DNA of 15,659 bases, taken from NCBI RefSeq assembly GCF_938045595.1, contig NZ_CALIBB010000006.1, forward strand, positions 1 to 15,659. The letters run 5' to 3'. The stretch comes from an uncultured Campylobacter sp. GTDB lineage: Bacteria; Campylobacterota; Campylobacteria; Campylobacterales; Campylobacteraceae. The notes under the pieces were generated by a model. That model made no database searches. It was given only the letters and a program-made list of their open reading frames with translations, and was not told the origin of the DNA. Shown here one piece after another: positions 6,099-13,372 of the stretch (its first letter is position 1; each line of letters starts with the position of its first letter). The position numbers and the translations under genes were made by a program.

Positions 6099-6845
6099 AT
6101 GGTAAAACTTACACAGATGAGAGCGGCTTTTGAAAAGGAGGAGCCGAACGCGCTTTATCTTAGCTACCTAGGATGGGTAAAAACCCTGATCCCGTTTTGG
6201 AGGCAGGCTGCTGTGAGGATCGCGGAGCTAAGCGGCACGGCGGATGAAAAAAGAGACAAGCATCTGCGAGTTATCGACGATTCTTTGCAGCTTTTGCAAG
6301 CTTGGCGATTTAAAAAGATAAAATACGTGCAAGCAAGAAGAAAAGAGATCGATAGCGCCATAAGTTTCATTCGAAACGGCGCCTTAACGCAGCAGGCATG
6401 CAGATACGCCTTTGCGCCGGTCTGTAGAAATTTAGCGAGCATTTTACGCAGCTTTTTATACGTTTCTACCTTCGGCTATTCGGACGAGCAGCTTCCGACC
6501 GTATTTGCTCAAGATATTTACGGCATTGCGCTGTGCCATACCCTCTTCCCCTTTGATACGGGCGATTTTGTGTATTATCTGCCGCGAGAGAAATCCATCC
6601 ATACCGAAGACCCCGCCGATTTGGACAACTGGCATTTGATGATGGAGATAGCGGGCGGCGATTTAGGGATTTCTGCGTTGATTGAGTGGCTAAACGAACG
6701 CGCGTATGAAATTTGGACGAATTACAAAACGCCGTTTGAATGGAAATACGACGAGGGAGTTTGGAATTTAGAATTTGAGAATGTTTCAAAAAGGCTGCAC
6801 TATGCGGGCTTGCGAGCTTTTTCTAATCTGAATAAAGCGGAATAA
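6099..6845 (+). CDS. Unknown 248-residue soluble protein
   Basis: I do not recognise this protein. It has no signal peptide and no membrane span, so it is probably cytoplasmic. The sequence looks largely helical, with many Arg/Lys/Glu and aromatic residues. It includes a basic middle (FKKIKYVQARRKEID, about residues 71-85), a segment with cysteines at QQACRYAFAPVC and GIALC, and a Trp/Tyr-rich C-terminal third (DNWHLMMEIAG, ALIEWLNERAYEIW, FEWKYDEGVWNLEF). The ribosome binding site AAGGGGG lies 7 bases before the ATG. It starts 35 bases after thyX with no promoter seen between them, so co-transcription with thyX is likely. No catalytic motif is visible. Confidence 0.8.
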   Translation: MVKLTQMRAAFEKEEPNALYLSYLGWVKTLIPFWRQAAVRIAELSGTADEKRDKHLRVIDDSLQLLQAWRFKKIKYVQARRKEIDSAISFIRNGALTQQACRYAFAPVCRNLASILRSFLYVSTFGYSDEQLPTVFAQDIYGIALCHTLFPFDTGDFVYYLPREKSIHTEDPADLDNWHLMMEIAGGDLGISALIEWLNERAYEIWTNYKTPFEWKYDEGVWNLEFENVSKRLHYAGLRAFSNLNKAE

Positions 6846-7070
6846 AAAACGCGCAAAATTTTAACCGCTTCTGAAATTTAATTCGCGGGCGGTAAAATTC
6901 TGCGAGTTTTTAATGCGGGTAAAATTTAAAATTTGTTTGAGCGTTTTGGCAGCCTGCGGTATCAAAATTTAGCTGCCGCGCATTTTACGACTCTCGGCGA
7001 CGACCCGAGAATTGCAGCGCCGCCGAGCCGAAAAGCTGTTATGGTGAGCGATAAATTTAAAGGACGGATT

Positions 7071-7667
7071 ATGAAAAATCTAGCGCTTGTGATGTTTAGT
7101 GGACAGACGCACCTCGATTTTGTGGGATTTTACGATTGTATGTTAAGGCTCAAAGCCGTCCGCCCGCAGCTTGAGATGAGGTTTTGCTCGCGCGAGCGGC
7201 AGGTTTCGGATAGCGGCGGTCTTACGATCGATGCGGGCGAGATCGCGACGGATCTAGGCGGCTTTGATGCGGTTTTTGTGCCCGGCGGTATGGCGACGCG
7301 ACGCCTTAAAGACGATGCGGGCTTCATCTCGTGGCTCGCAACCGCGCGCGATGCGAAGTATAAGTTTAGCGTTTGCACCGGTTCGCTGCTTCTGGGCGCG
7401 GCGGGGTTTTTGCGAGGTAGACGCGCGACCACGCATCCGTTTTGCTACGATCTGCTGGCGCCTTACTGCGCGGACGTGGTGCACGAGCGGCTCGTGTGCG
7501 AAAGCCTGCCAGAAGGAGGCGAGATCATCACTGCAGGCGGCGTGAGTAGCTCCATCGAGCTTGGTCTTTGCGTGATCGAAAAATTCGCAGGCGCCTCCGC
7601 GCGAGAGGCTGCCGCTGCGGCGATGGATTATCCGTATTACGGCCTTAGAAGCAAGCTCGTGCGATGA
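7071..7667 (+). CDS. DJ-1/PfpI-family protein, isonitrile-hydratase-like
   Basis: This 198-residue protein has the class I glutamine amidotransferase-like DJ-1/PfpI fold. Evidence is the N-terminal strand NLALVMFSGQTHLDFVG with Asp16, the FVPGG turn (69-73), the nucleophile elbow VCTGSLLLGAAGFLRG (101-116) with Cys102-Thr103, RRATTHP, and the late motif TAGGVSSSIELGL (154-166). The Asp plus Cys-Thr combination and the ATTH segment resemble isonitrile hydratases and ThiJ-type proteins more than the PfpI protease. The true reaction could be isonitrile hydration, a glyoxalase or deglycase-type activity, or a redox role. The start at 7071 follows AAAGGACGGATT. ATG 7041 is possible but has no good ribosome binding site. 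The gene is G+C-rich. Confidence 0.85.
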   Translation: MKNLALVMFSGQTHLDFVGFYDCMLRLKAVRPQLEMRFCSRERQVSDSGGLTIDAGEIATDLGGFDAVFVPGGMATRRLKDDAGFISWLATARDAKYKFSVCTGSLLLGAAGFLRGRRATTHPFCYDLLAPYCADVVHERLVCESLPEGGEIITAGGVSSSIELGLCVIEKFAGASAREAAAAAMDYPYYGLRSKLVR

Positions 7668-7695
7668 AATTTTAAAGACCCGCTAAGATCGGCGG

Positions 7696-7730
7696 TGCGG
7701 TTTATAAATACCGCAGTAAATTTTAAAATA
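7696..7730 (+). terminator. Hairpin between the DJ-1-family gene and the next gene
   Basis: The inverted repeat TGCGGT (7696-7701) and ACCGCA (7710-7715), with an 8-base AT-rich loop, is followed by GTAAATTTTAAAATA. It lies 29 bases after the DJ-1 gene stop and ahead of a strong ribosome binding site, so it may end that transcript or partly attenuate the next. The T content downstream is moderate. Confidence 0.35.
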
Positions 7731-7748
7731 GAGAGGAGGTAAATCTTA

Positions 7749-8360
7749 ATGCAAGCAGTAAAGATATTAAAAACATTGTGGAAAGTCATCAAGATTGTCA
7801 TACTCGCAGCATTGATATTACCGTTTGCGGCATTGATATTGTTTGTTTTGTTTATAGCTTTTCTATTTTCACCCCTTAATACGGATTTTTCATATATAGA
7901 AAATAAAAATTTGGCTAAATTTGAAGCCTTAACAAATACGAAGGGAGAAACTTTGCTCATTTATCGCAAAAAAAGTCCTCCTTTATCGTGTAGTGAAAAA
8001 ATACAGACTTGTATCTGTTACGCGCATTTTATAAAGGCGGATAAGCCCTTTACTTTGACGCAACAAAAAATGTTGCAAGAGGGCTACGAGTTTGTTTCCG
8101 AGTCTGACTGTATAGCTGAAACTACAAATTTGCATGAATTTAAACTATCGTGGGCGATGCCGTCTTATTATTATGCCGGCAGTCGGGAGTATTTGATATA
8201 TGGTTCAATCAAAAATTTAAATATAACGGCAATAGTGAACGATAAAAGGCGAATATGGCACAAAAAAGAGCACGAATCGGGACAACCGAGCGATTATGAT
8301 CACGAGGTTATTTTTTATCCGGAACTTAATATAATTCAAATAAATAAAATGAGGTATTAA
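7749..8360 (+). CDS. Membrane-anchored protein of unknown function, AT-rich gene
   Basis: The 203-residue product has a long hydrophobic segment (residues about 14-41, with Pro25) after a short basic start. It is either one signal anchor or a tight double span, with about 160 residues most likely on the periplasmic side. The soluble part has cysteines 81, 88, 90 and 121, with a CSEKIQTCIC cluster, and an aromatic stretch PSYYYAGSREYLIYG. A strong ribosome binding site GAGGAGGT (7733-7740) lies 8 bases before the ATG. The gene is visibly more AT-rich than its neighbours, with runs such as AAAATAAAAATTTGG, and uses AT-ending codons, which suggests acquisition from elsewhere. I do not recognise the family. 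Confidence 0.75.
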   Translation: MQAVKILKTLWKVIKIVILAALILPFAALILFVLFIAFLFSPLNTDFSYIENKNLAKFEALTNTKGETLLIYRKKSPPLSCSEKIQTCICYAHFIKADKPFTLTQQKMLQEGYEFVSESDCIAETTNLHEFKLSWAMPSYYYAGSREYLIYGSIKNLNITAIVNDKRRIWHKKEHESGQPSDYDHEVIFYPELNIIQINKMRY

Positions 8361-8664
8361 TAGTGTGCGCTAAATTTACTTACGACCGATTTAATATAAC
8401 GTTGCGAACTAAATTTAAAAGCCTTTAGGATAAAATTTAAAGATTGAAAGATTGTACTTTAGTCTTACGGACGTTTATCAAAGTAGATAAAATAACGATA
8501 TAGTGGGTTTTTCATAAAATAGGAGATCACAAAGACAGAATGAAACCGGCTCAAATTTTATCGCTGCTTTCGCATATAGCTTTCGTAGCGGCGTGCAAGC
8601 GATACCATTTTTAAAATTTATTGTAAAATTAGAGCGTTAATTTATTAAAGCTTAAAGGGCTAGC
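8361..8664. other. 304-base spacer before ung
   Basis: The spacer is AT-rich and holds no clear gene. A 24-codon frame at 8540-8614 (MKPAQILSLLSHIAFVAACK...) looks like the start of a lipoprotein signal peptide. Its nearest Shine-Dalgarno-like AGGAG is 14 bases away, which is too far, so it is not annotated as a gene. The ung promoter lies at the right end. Confidence 0.45.
8624..8629 (+). promoter_or_regulatory. -10 box (TAAAAT) for ung
   Basis: TAAAAT in the context TTGTAAAATTAGAG lies 35 bases before the ung ATG. No -35 box is evident; the preceding bases are T/A-rich. Confidence 0.45.
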
Positions 8665-9360
8665 ATGCAGATAAACTTAGACGACGTGAGGATCGAGAGC
8701 GGCTGGAAAGAGGCGCTTAGGGAGGAATTTTTAAGCGAGTATTTTGCGAAGATCAAAGAAAATCTGCTCGCCGCAAAGGCGCGCGAGATCGTCTATCCGC
8801 CGGGAAATTTGATCTTTAACGCCTTCAATCTCACCCCGTTTGAGCGGGTGCGCGCGGTGATTTTGGGACAGGATCCCTACCATGGCGCGCATCAGGCGAT
8901 GGGGCTTAGCTTTTCGGTGCCGCGCGGCGTGCGAATTCCACCTAGCCTCGTAAATATCTACAAAGAGATTAAAAGCGATCTGGGTATTAGCGAGCCTGAA
9001 AGCGGCGATCTGAGCTACTGGGCGAAGCAGGGCGTGCTGCTACTTAATGCGAGCCTTAGCGTGGGCGCGAACCGCGCGAACTCACACAGCGGCTTCGGTT
9101 GGCAAGCTTTCACCGACGCCGTGATTAAAATTTTAAGCGCGAGGCGGCAAAATTTAGTCTTTATGCTGTGGGGAAATTTTGCCAAAGCGAAATCGGCGCT
9201 GATCGATGCGCAGAGGCATCTCATTTTAACCGCCGCGCATCCTAGCCCGCTTGCAGGAGGGGCGTTTTTCGGCTGCAGACATTTTAGCAGATGCAACGAA
9301 TATCTGCGCGCGCACGGTCTGGGAGAGATCGACTGGGATCTAAATCACGGCGCAGATTAA
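8665..9360 (+). CDS. ung: Uracil-DNA glycosylase (family 1)
   Basis: This 231-residue enzyme removes uracil from DNA, arising from cytosine deamination or dUTP incorporation, as the first step of base excision repair in the cytoplasm. Complete family-1 signatures are present: VILGQDPYHG (66-74) with catalytic Asp70, GLSFSVPRGVRIPPSL (80-95), GVLLLNASLSV (123-133) with uracil-binding Asn128, the SHSGFGW segment, VFMLWGNFAK, and AAHPSPL (190-196) with catalytic His192, followed by FFGCRHFSRCNEYL. The length equals the usual bacterial Ung. The ribosome binding site (AAAGGG) is modest. The gene seems to have its own promoter. Confidence 0.97.
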   Translation: MQINLDDVRIESGWKEALREEFLSEYFAKIKENLLAAKAREIVYPPGNLIFNAFNLTPFERVRAVILGQDPYHGAHQAMGLSFSVPRGVRIPPSLVNIYKEIKSDLGISEPESGDLSYWAKQGVLLLNASLSVGANRANSHSGFGWQAFTDAVIKILSARRQNLVFMLWGNFAKAKSALIDAQRHLILTAAHPSPLAGGAFFGCRHFSRCNEYLRAHGLGEIDWDLNHGAD

Positions 9361-9533
9361 ATGTATTTTAAATGAAATTTTCGTAAAATGCGCCGCAAAA
9401 TTTCAAAAAGGTAAAGAAATTTTAAAAAATGTCAAAAGGAGAAGTGAGCGAATAATATACGACCGGCTTAAGACGGCTTGCCGAAGCGACGCGAATGCGC
9501 GGCTAGGCTAATCATTGTAATTAAAGGAACGAT

Positions 9534-10340
9534 ATGAAAAAGATAATTTTGGGAATTTTCTTGCTATTTACAAGTAGTGTAGTGGCAAATACCCTATCTG
9601 AGATCAGGCAATCGGGCAGTGTGCGCGTAGGCGTATTCGAGGCGCAACCACCTTTTAGTAAATTTGAAGACGGCAAATTCCAAGGATTTGAGATTACTCT
9701 AGCCGAGGCGCTATCAAAAGATATATTCGGTGGCAAGGCGGGCAAGGTAGAATTCGTACCCGTAAAGGCTAGTGAGCGTTTAAAAGCGTTGGAAGAAAAT
9801 AAAGTAGATATGGTGCTTGCGACCTTTACGATCACAAATGAGCGTAAGCAGGTGGTCGATTTTACGACGCCGTATTTCGCAGTAAATATCGGCGTGCTAA
9901 CCCGTAAGGGCGATAAGATCAAAACTATGTCTGATTTACACGGTAAGCCGATCATTGCAGAAAGCGGTACGACTAGCGAGGCATATTTTAAAAAAGAAGG
10001 TTTTGAAATCATAAATTGCGCTACCGCACACGAATGCTATAAAATTCTAAAAGAGGGCAAGGGTGCTGGCTTTGCACACGATAATTTGTTGGTTCTTGCT
10101 TATGCGGTCGTAGATAGCGATACTGAAGTAAATATTAAGAATTTAGGCGTTTCGGATTTCTTGGGCATTGCGGTTTCTAAGGGCAATAAGGATCTGCTCG
10201 AGTTCTTAAACGGCGAGTTAATTAAGCTTAGTAAAGACGGCTTTATGAAAAAGACCTATGATGAGGCGATCGAGCCGTATTACAAAGGCACTGCGGAGAA
10301 AAAATATTTCTTGCTAGATGACCTCTATAGCTTATTTTAG
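9534..10340 (+). CDS. Periplasmic amino-acid-type solute-binding protein, copy 1 of 3
   Basis: This is a 268-residue family-3 extracellular solute-binding protein, related to the polar amino acid binders of the Campylobacter PEB1/CjaA type. A Sec signal peptide ends near VVA-NT (residue 19), with no lipobox, so the protein is soluble in the periplasm. Typical positions are SVRVGVFEAQPPFSKF (29-44), GFEITLAEAL, ATFTITNERK with the ligand-carboxylate Arg104, TPYF, and FAHDN (180-184) with Asp183 where PEB1 has the Asp that holds the ligand amino group. Cys162 and Cys168 are six apart, a likely disulfide. A C-terminal tail ends EKKYFLLDDLYSLF. It differs from copies 2 and 3 more than they differ from each other, and 437 bases separate it from copy 2. 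AAAGGA precedes the ATG. No permease or ATPase is encoded nearby. Confidence 0.92.
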   Translation: MKKIILGIFLLFTSSVVANTLSEIRQSGSVRVGVFEAQPPFSKFEDGKFQGFEITLAEALSKDIFGGKAGKVEFVPVKASERLKALEENKVDMVLATFTITNERKQVVDFTTPYFAVNIGVLTRKGDKIKTMSDLHGKPIIAESGTTSEAYFKKEGFEIINCATAHECYKILKEGKGAGFAHDNLLVLAYAVVDSDTEVNIKNLGVSDFLGIAVSKGNKDLLEFLNGELIKLSKDGFMKKTYDEAIEPYYKGTAEKKYFLLDDLYSLF

Positions 10341-10777
10341 GTGGGCATAGCGGTACGGCTCGCCTGTGTTTGTTTTCGTAAGCATAGCTGTGTGCTCTCG
10401 CTAGGTAAAATTTAAAAGGCTCGCATAGTCTTGCTATTTTGCCCGACTTTGCGAGCTTGGTTTAGATTGTAAGATTTTACTAATGCGCGTTGCGGAATTT
10501 ATAAAATTCCATAGAATTTCGCAGCGGCGCGCTATTTTTATGGCGCTAATAGACGCACAGAATTTTAAGCGAAGCGCTAAAATTTAATGAGAGCAGGCGG
10601 AGCTTGGCGCAAAGACGGTAAAATTTAAAAAGCCTCTATCATTATGCTTAGAAATTTTAGTTGCGAAATTTTATCGCTAAGCTCGCAATTTAGGGAATAA
10701 TTTCAGTTTTGGTAAAATGAAATTTTAAGAAAATTTACATTACAATTACGAAAAATTTAAAATTCAAGGAGGAAATT
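10341..10777. other. 437-base spacer between binding-protein copies 1 and 2
   Basis: No gene is seen. It holds several imperfect inverted repeats: GCTCGCA (10419-10425) with TGCGAGC (10450-10456), which could be a long-loop terminator for copy 1, and GGAATTT/AAATTCC with a 3-base loop (10494-10510). AAATTTTAAR words are frequent. The promoter of the copy 2-3 pair is at the right end. Confidence 0.5.
10741..10746 (+). promoter_or_regulatory. -10 box (TACAAT) for the copy 2-3 binding-protein operon
   Basis: TACAAT in an A/T-rich context lies 31 bases before the copy-2 ATG, with a strong ribosome binding site (AAGGAGG) between. It would drive both copies 2 and 3. Confidence 0.45.
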
Positions 10778-11584
10778 ATGAAAAAGTCATTTTTTCTTAT
10801 TCTATTGTCGGCGATCTTTGTTTTTGCGAATTCCTTAAGCGAAATAAAGCAAAGCAAGGTTATCAGAGTGGGCGTTTATGAAAACGAGCCGCCTTTTAGT
10901 AAGTCGAGCGAGAAAGGCTTTGAGGGATTTGAGGTCGAGCTTGCCAACGCGCTAGCCGGTAAAATTTTCGGTAACAGCGGCGGTCGTATCGAGCTCATAC
11001 CGGTAACAAACGAAGTGCGTTTTCCGATGCTGCAAAACAATCAGGCAGATATGATAATCGCGGCTGCAAGTATCACTGAAGAGCGTAAAGGCAGCGTGGA
11101 TTTCTCGATGCCGTATTTTACGGTGAATTTGGGAATTTTAACGAAAAAAGACTCAAATATTCACAAAATAGGCGATCTGATGGGCAAAAAGATCGGTATC
11201 ATCCGCAAGACTACCGGCGAAGCGTATATCAAAAAGGACGGCGGTTATAATGTTTCTTATTGCAACGATTCGGTTGATTGCTACAGGAGATTAAAAAGTG
11301 GCGAGATCGACGGGTATTGCAACAACAACCTTTTTGTAATGGTCTATCCGATCGTAGATCCTGCAGTCGAAGTCAATATCAAAAATTTAGGCGATAATGT
11401 ATTCTTGGGCGTCGCGGTGCAAAAGGGTAACGTGGAGCTGCTAGAAGCGATCAATAAAGGCTTGATCGCGCTTAGCAAAGAGGGCTTTTTCAAAAAGGCT
11501 TACGAGGATACTTTCGAATCCTTCTATAAAGGCACCGTCGATAAAAAATATTTCTTACTCGACGATCTTTATAGCTTTTTTTAA
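10778..11584 (+). CDS. Periplasmic amino-acid-type solute-binding protein, copy 2 of 3, with D183N
   Basis: This 268-residue paralogue of the flanking copies has a signal peptide cut near VFA-NS (residue 17) and is a soluble periplasmic protein. Conserved parts are VIRVGVYENEPPFSKS, GFEGFEVELANAL, SITEERK with Arg104, MPYF, RKTTGEAY, Cys162 and Cys168, and the tail KGTVDKKYFLLDDLYSFF. At the ligand-amino-group position it reads YCNNN (180-184), so Asn183 replaces the Asp183 of copies 1 and 3. It also has a third cysteine at 181, shared with copy 3 but not with copy 1. Ligand choice is likely altered, or the protein may not bind a free alpha-amino acid at all. AAGGAGG is 7 bases before the ATG. 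Copy 3 follows after 17 bases, so the two form an operon. Confidence 0.92.
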   Translation: MKKSFFLILLSAIFVFANSLSEIKQSKVIRVGVYENEPPFSKSSEKGFEGFEVELANALAGKIFGNSGGRIELIPVTNEVRFPMLQNNQADMIIAAASITEERKGSVDFSMPYFTVNLGILTKKDSNIHKIGDLMGKKIGIIRKTTGEAYIKKDGGYNVSYCNDSVDCYRRLKSGEIDGYCNNNLFVMVYPIVDPAVEVNIKNLGDNVFLGVAVQKGNVELLEAINKGLIALSKEGFFKKAYEDTFESFYKGTVDKKYFLLDDLYSFF

Positions 11585-11601
11585 TAAAAAAGGAATTTAA
11601 A

Positions 11602-12408
11602 ATGAAAAAATCACTGTTTTTAATTCTTTTATCTTGCATCTTTGCGCTTGCGAATTCTTTAAGCCAAATAAAGCAGAGTAAAGTCATTCGTATCGCCGTT
11701 TATGAAAATGAACCTCCGTTTAGTAGAGTTACGGATAACGGCTTTGAGGGCTTTGACGTAGAGCTTGCTAATGCAATCGGAGGCAAAATTTTAGGCGATA
11801 CCGGCGGCAGGATCGAGCTCATACCGGTATCAGCGCAAGCGCGCTTTCCGTCCATTCAAAATAATCAGGCGGATATGCTTATCGCGGCTGCAAGCGTTAC
11901 TGAGGAGAGAAAGAAAAATTATGAGTTTTCGATGCCCTATCTTTCGGTAAATTCTGGAGTTTTAACCAGAAAAAGCGACAATATCCAAAAAATGAGCGAT
12001 CTGCGAGGTAAGAAAGTAGGCGTCATTCGCGGCTCGACGGGCGAAGCGTTTATGCAAAAGGATGGCGGCTACAATCTAGTGTATTGCAAAAATTCCTCCG
12101 ATTGCTACAAGCGGCTAAAAAGCGGCGAGATCGATGGCGCGTGCGACGATAATCTATTTGTGATGGTCTATCCGGTCGCAGATCCTAGCGTCGAGGTTAA
12201 TATCAAAAGTCTTGGCGAGAACGTATTTTTAGGCATCGCGATGCAAAAAGGCAACGCAGATCTCGCAGAAGCCGTCAATCAAGCGCTCATCTCGCTTAGC
12301 AAAGAGGGCTTTTTCAAAAAGGCGTATAACGATACTTTCGAGCCTTTCTACAAAGGCACCGTCGATAAAAAATACTTCCTTTTAGACGACATATACAGCT
12401 TCTTTTAG
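11602..12408 (+). CDS. Periplasmic amino-acid-type solute-binding protein, copy 3 of 3
   Basis: This is the third 268-residue paralogue, closest to copy 2, with the same signal peptide type (ALA-NS, residue 17). Landmarks are VIRIAVYENEPPFSRV, GFEGFDVELANAI, SVTEERK with Arg104, RGSTGEAF, Cys162 and Cys168, CDDN (181-184) with Asp183 restored, and the tail KGTVDKKYFLLDDIYSFF. The loop residues before Arg104 (AASVT) match copy 2 rather than copy 1 (ATFTIT), so copies 2 and 3 probably share a pocket shape but differ at residue 183. It starts 17 bases after copy 2 with its own ribosome binding site (AAGGAA). The gene is convergent with the membrane-protein gene at 12629. Confidence 0.92.
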   Translation: MKKSLFLILLSCIFALANSLSQIKQSKVIRIAVYENEPPFSRVTDNGFEGFDVELANAIGGKILGDTGGRIELIPVSAQARFPSIQNNQADMLIAAASVTEERKKNYEFSMPYLSVNSGVLTRKSDNIQKMSDLRGKKVGVIRGSTGEAFMQKDGGYNLVYCKNSSDCYKRLKSGEIDGACDDNLFVMVYPVADPSVEVNIKSLGENVFLGIAMQKGNADLAEAVNQALISLSKEGFFKKAYNDTFEPFYKGTVDKKYFLLDDIYSFF

Positions 12409-12628
12409 AATTTTAAATTTGATGTGGGTCGGGATTTGAAGCTTCGCGGCTTTAAATTCTAGCCCGCGCGGTCTTAAAATTTCGTCTCGAAATTAGCTTT
12501 AAAATTTCGCTTAAAATTTTGTTAGTCCCACTGCCGCGCCTAAGCCAGCGTGCACACAGCAGTCGCAATCTTTAGTATTTGCGACCATTTGCGTCGCGCA
12601 AAATTAGATCGAGCTAAGCTTTAAAATT

Positions 12629-13372
12629 TTACTTCGAGCCCTTGGAATTTTTTAAATCCTGCATGCGCTCCTGCTGAGCCTGCACGAACGCGCTGTATCT
12701 TGCAAAAAGATAATCCTTAATCTCAAAAATCATCAACGTAAAAATCGAAGGCAGCGTGAAAAATCTAATCGTCATAAATACCAGATCAAGCGCGCTTAGC
12801 TCATCCTCGCTCGCTCGATACCCTCCCGAACTTGCGGTTAAAATCCCATGCAGTGCCTCGTAGTTGTAAAGGATGAAAATCGTCACAAAAAGCGTCGAGA
12901 GCTTCGATACGATCTTATTCATGATCTGCGCCACGTCCTCATCTGCGATCACCGACATCGCAAACCACACGAGGGTGAAAAACAGCGGAAAGACGATGTT
13001 GAAATTTAGCGAGTTATCAAGCTTTTCCGCGCCCGTAACCGCGATGATCGCAAATACCGCCGCAAAGGGGATCACAAATAGCGCGAAGGTCATCGCCGAT
13101 TTTATCGCCTTAAAAAAGCCATACGCAAGCAGAGGCGAGCCCAAAGCGAGCAAAAAGATCGTCAGCGCGTAGTTGGCTTTGGCAAAATCGTATAGGTTAA
13201 ACAGCGCAAATACCGACGCTGCTGCAAGTAGCGGCACGCTTAGCTTAAACAGCACCCCGTATTTGGCGTAAGCGCGCGACACAACGGCGTCGAGTCTGCT
13301 AAATTTGACGTTTAAGCTTTGCGCTCTGATGAAAAACAAAATGACGAATTTGACGATTACGTTTGGGCTCAT
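12629..13372 (-). CDS. Multi-pass inner-membrane protein of unknown function
   Basis: The 247-residue product has about six predicted membrane spans (roughly residues 42-60, 68-90, 93-112, 126-145, 156-172 and 200-220). They are preceded by a basic, partly hydrophobic N-terminal segment and followed by a charged tail (QAQQERMQDLKNSKGSK). No transporter, enzyme or sensor motif is visible and I do not recognise the family. The start at ATG 13372 is preferred because GGAAAGG lies 5-6 bases before it. An in-frame GTG at 13378 sits directly against that ribosome binding site and is less likely. The gene is convergent with the binding-protein operon and separated from radA by 699 bases. Confidence 0.8.
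   Translation of the reverse strand: MSPNVIVKFVILFFIRAQSLNVKFSRLDAVVSRAYAKYGVLFKLSVPLLAAASVFALFNLYDFAKANYALTIFLLALGSPLLAYGFFKAIKSAMTFALFVIPFAAVFAIIAVTGAEKLDNSLNFNIVFPLFFTLVWFAMSVIADEDVAQIMNKIVSKLSTLFVTIFILYNYEALHGILTASSGGYRASEDELSALDLVFMTIRFFTLPSIFTLMIFEIKDYLFARYSAFVQAQQERMQDLKNSKGSK

Noticed and set aside
6933..7070. Upstream extension of the DJ-1-family protein
   Set aside because: The family fold begins at residue 1 of the 7071 start, which has AAAGGA. The extension has no conserved features.
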